Source of the DNA: Amaurobius ferox
Lineage: Eukaryota > Arthropoda > Arachnida > Araneae > Amaurobiidae
NCBI GenBank assembly: GCA_951213105.1
Contig: OX578152.1
Location: 68,922,727-68,986,726, forward strand
Length of the DNA: 64,000 nucleotides
Reading direction: 5' to 3'
Below are positions 61,207 to 64,000 of this stretch, in pieces; position 1 is the first letter of the stretch; each line of letters opens with the position of its first letter. Under the pieces are notes generated by a model. It saw only the letters and a list, made by a program, of their open reading frames with translations, had not been told where the DNA came from and did no database searches. Position numbers and translations under genes: made by a program.

Positions 61207-61907
61207 TTTTTTAATTTTTTCCGAGTTTTTCCAATGGGTAGGAAAGCTGTAATATTTAAAATGCCACGAGTGTTGCATCTTAATGTGTTTACATACTTCT
61301 GGATGAAATATGTGTTTACATAATCTGGATGAAATCTGGATGAAATCTGGGATGAAATATGGGATATATAAGCAAGAGCTATTTTGTTTTGTTTAAAAAA
61401 ATAGTGAGTTAAATGAACTTGGGGATTCTAAAGATACTTAATGATTGATGAGGTTGGTCTGAACAGAATAGATGGAAATATGCGTATTTATGTGCTACCA
61501 GACAAGTTTTATAGAATAACTGGAATCTAAAATATCGTTATATATATTGTATAAGTTTGATTTGTATACCGCCAAGCAAGTTTAAAACAATTTGATATTT
61601 TAATGTGAAGTCTATGGTCGGAGAATCCAAATAAAATCGGGAAAAAATGGGCAAGCTAATTATAAACAGTTAGCGAGTCATTCGTAGCGCTTTAAAAGCC
61701 TGTAAACGAAACAAACGAGTATGTAGATATCAAATAAATTAATTGAACTTTACTTGAGTTATAATTTACAAAATGTTATTCACGTAAAACCATTTCTGCT
61801 CCATCGAACTGGAGCCACCGCCAGTTTTTTTGTTCATTTGTTCTTGATTTTCAATAAAAGAACACAGATTTTGGCAGCCAGTAACATTGTGCTATTCTGA
61901 TTCCCAG
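61207..61907. other. Sequence upstream of exon 2
   Basis: No repeat family was recognised. GATGAAATCTGGGATGAAAT is repeated in tandem near 61300-61360. The final bases supply the candidate acceptor TTCTGATTCCCAG. Confidence 0.5.
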
Positions 61908-62028
61908 TTTTGCTAGCTTTGTTGTTGACCGTGGAGAGCATTCCGATGAACAGCAAAGCTGCGGGGTGGATGAGTGCCGCTGACAACGATGACGACAGAA
62001 GCTACAGTCACCTCGGTGGCAGCAACAA
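61908..62028 (+). CDS. Candidate second coding exon of the same gene
   Basis: This 121-bp block is clearly more GC-rich than its flanks. It lies between acceptor TTCCCAG (ending 61907) and donor GTGAGTATGG (62029). After two bases that complete the codon from exon 1, it reads (V)LLALLLTVESIP, then MNSKAAGWMSAADNDDDRS and YSHLGGSN, and ends in phase 2. Joined to exon 1 it extends that exon's hydrophobic run to about 20 residues. It then turns into an acidic, hydrophilic segment (DNDDD), as expected after a signal peptide or a first membrane anchor. An in-frame TGA lies just upstream of the acceptor, so the frame is open only from the splice site or from the internal ATG at 61946. I do not recognise the protein. 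Confidence 0.6.
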
Positions 62029-62942
62029 GTGAGTATGGCAGACAGGATTCTTTTTGCGTTGTGAAGTGTACGCTAGTCATGCAAATTAAATTAGTACTTT
62101 CAGGGAATCACGCTCCTAGTGCAGCGACAAGCGACCATTGACACATTTTGCTCTTGATTGTACATCTCAATACTGTATAATTAAGACATATATAAAATTT
62201 TTTAATTTTTTTTGTCAATAAAGTTATCTGTTTTTCGAGAATGAAGGGCAAGAATCTGGTCCACCGATGCTGGTTAGTTGCATTAGGAAAGTGATTCTAA
62301 ATTTTGGGAGCAACCCCAATTGTTGGATTTTGCTACCATGGCTATTGCAACTTTCTTCGGTATGAGCTTAATCTTCTTTAAATTTATAGCTATAACTTTA
62401 CCGGTCATCAGAGAGGTTTGCACATAGAAATTTTTCCTACTACCAGGGGTGGGTATTTGTTGCTAAAAGCTTTAACAAGCACGAAACCAGTTTACTAGTG
62501 CTGTTTACAAAATTGTTTTTTAATCATAAAATATCGGAGTAATTTTTTAATAAACAACGAGACAGTATTTCTAAAAAATAAGAAGAAGAATGTTACCTCT
62601 ATTTAGGATCCTATTTAAGAAACTTTTAGACGGTATTTAAATAGAGATTTGACTGTACCTACTTTTAAGAACAGAAAGTTTTGTTTTCTATATTTGACCC
62701 CGTTGTTAATTAAAGAAAAAATAGTTTCATTTTGCTTAAATACTTTTATAAATGATTTAATTAATAATTGTAAAATGATTAATTTCTTTGTGATGTTTCG
62801 TTGCTTTGATATACCCATTTAGAAAAAAGTTCTTAAATTTTACGTACAAAGATGAGAAAGTCTGTCCATACAAATAAGATTTGGGGTTTAAGTCTTTGAA
62901 AACCTCGCGAGACTCGGGGTTGCAGCAGTGGGTTCAGATTTT
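62029..62942. other. Candidate start of the next intron
   Basis: No further exon was found before the window ends. The sequence is AT-rich with no clear repeat. Confidence 0.4.
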
Positions 62943-63215
62943 CTTATGACGAATGGTGAGGCTCGTCCACATAGAGCAGGGCTAGTGGAAAAGTACCTTG
63001 AGAGCAAAGGTATTGATTGTATGCAGTAGACAGCGTATTGTCCGGATTTCCATCTTATCGAAAATCTTTGGAATGTCCTTGGAAAAGTAGTCTCTGTCTG
63101 TCTTCAACCTCCAATTACTCTTCAAAAGCTAAAAACTTCCCTTCTATAGAAATTGCCCTCTGCTACACTGGATTATCTGATTGAAGGTATGAAACATCGA
63201 TGTGAAGCTTGTTGA
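62943..63215 (+). pseudogene. Tc1-like transposase C-terminal fossil
   Basis: In one frame from 62943: LMTNGEARPHRAGLVEKYL, then ESKGIDCM, a stop, CPDFHLIENLWNVLG, PPITLQKLKTSLL, a stop, and LDYLIEGMKHRCEAC before a final stop. This is the standard ending of Tc1 transposases: the second catalytic Asp region (usually DNARPH), the SPDLNPIENLWD block holding the last acidic residue, and the RC-AC tail. Here the first Asp is replaced (TNG), two internal stops are present, and WPA is changed. The upstream half was not found in frame. It is not part of the host gene. Confidence 0.8.
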
Positions 63216-63798
63216 AGATGGAGACCACTTGACTGACCCTAGGGTTTGTAGCAGCTGTTTGAGTAGCCGGTGATGTGAAGCTTGTGTCAAAGTTAAGGGG
63301 GAGGGTCACCAATATGAAGGTTTATTTGGTTCGTTTCAGCATGTAAAGCTTTTGCAGATATAAGTGTAAGGTAAGCACTTAAAGGGTAAAAAAGTACCTA
63401 AATACATTTTCCTTAGTTTTATTATTATACTCACGAATATATAACTCAATAAACTACCTTCTTGGGAAATTTGGAGTCAATCTAAGCCGAACTTTTTGAG
63501 TTATGTCCGATTCACTGCCGCATTTGAAAAGCAGTGGCGTCTTAGTCGCACGGCGGTGTCTTAGAACTAACTACACAAAGCACCTAAGTGGCATTCATTT
63601 AATAAACTACTCGATAAATAAGGAATGCTGTTGAAAAGCGAAAATGAAAACTTGAAGTACACGAGTAAATGGCTATGGTATATAATTAAAGTATTTTAAT
63701 CTTGCAGATTTTATAGATTTAGCTACTAGAAATAATAAATTATTATCTTTGTTTTCAATTTTCTTAAGTTACTACTGCTTCAAGATTTGAGTTTTATA
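63216..63798. other. Unassigned sequence
   Basis: No supported gene or element boundary. Confidence 0.4.
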
Positions 63799-64000
63799 TT
63801 TTTATTTTGGTACACATCATGAAAAAACTGGGAAGTGTTGAAAACACAGACCGCCCGACTCATCAGAAGGTATAGAGTAATTGGATGAGCAGCCGGTAAA
63901 ATTACTGGCTGCTTATCCAATTGTTCTATACCTTCGGATGAGTCGGGCGGTCTGCGTATTCAACATTCCCCAGTTTGTTCATGATTTATCAAAATAAAAA
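63799..64000. repeat. ~200-bp near-perfect palindrome
   Basis: The left half (AACTGGGAAGTGTTGAAAAC, GACCGCCCGACTCATC, AGAAGGTATAGA, ATTGGATGAGCAGCC) is mirrored by the right half (GGCTGCTTATCCAAT, TCTATACCTTCGGATGAG, GTCGGGCGGTC, AACATTCCCCAGTTTGTTC). The centre is at about 63900 with practically no loop. The right edge meets the window end. It is probably a fold-back MITE. Confidence 0.9.

Noticed and set aside
61946..62028. Exon 2 as a stand-alone first exon starting at the ATG at 61946
   Set aside because: Possible, but the sequence 5' of the ATG stays open to a good acceptor and continues a hydrophobic run that matches exon 1 in phase; kept as the alternative.

Overview
This is an AT-rich eukaryotic nuclear window made almost entirely of fossil transposable elements. 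It has no bacterial gene organisation, no rRNA and no free-standing tRNA. Several things point to an arthropod, most likely a spider: the mariner N-terminus with its FCQRFGKSPTETL helix-turn-helix, a Tc1 transposase end, a Jockey-type reverse transcriptase, a tRNA-headed SINE, and very many short non-autonomous elements. The spider assignment rests on remembered resemblance of these repeats, not on a search.

The only host-gene signal I can support is a pair of candidate coding exons on the + strand. Exon 1 (24712-24760) has a good start context and a textbook CAG|GTAAGA donor. Exon 2 (61908-62028) lies between a TTCCCAG acceptor and a GTGAGT donor. They join in the same phase, and the junction falls inside one continuous hydrophobic segment. 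If they belong together, 24761-61907 is a 37-kb intron, and most of the window is the inside of one gene whose remaining exons lie downstream.

Layout. 1-4100 holds upstream sequence and a broken hAT element. 5178-13238 holds three copies of one ~1.2-kb repeat (one inverted), a SINE and a TA-flanked inverted-repeat element. 13911-19231 holds four copies of hairpin-ended family A, two of them head to head. 21258-23537 holds a fold-back mariner derivative, a family B copy and a small hAT MITE with its 8-bp duplication. 24540-24760 is the candidate promoter and first exon. 25348-32576 is a three-unit head-to-tail array of a ~2.2-2.5-kb repeat, bracketed by inverted flanks. 33298-35942 is a Tc1 fossil with a mariner fragment and a family B copy nested in it. 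36296-44223 holds more family A copies, a long-inverted-repeat element (M1) and a GC-rich insert with 17-bp target duplications. 45024-49450 holds two family A copies joined end to end and a 5'-truncated Jockey-like retrotransposon. 50253-51164 holds an unidentified ORF and a broken copy of part of it. 51927-55546 holds four family B copies in two tandem pairs. 55640-57215 is a ~138-bp satellite interrupted by M2. 58074-58889 is an exact 408-bp tandem duplication. The end holds another family B copy, exon 2, a Tc1 C-terminal fossil and a ~200-bp palindrome.

The most interesting structural theme is families A and B. They differ in sequence but share one architecture: a TCTGATGTGGGCA-like start, a CTTTCC motif just inside it, central (GT)n or (GACA)n, a palindromic hairpin at the other end terminating in GGAAAGTA, insertion into A/T runs, and head-to-tail joining. 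This resembles non-autonomous Helentron (HINE/DINE-1-like) elements. I infer that class; nothing in the window encodes the enzyme.
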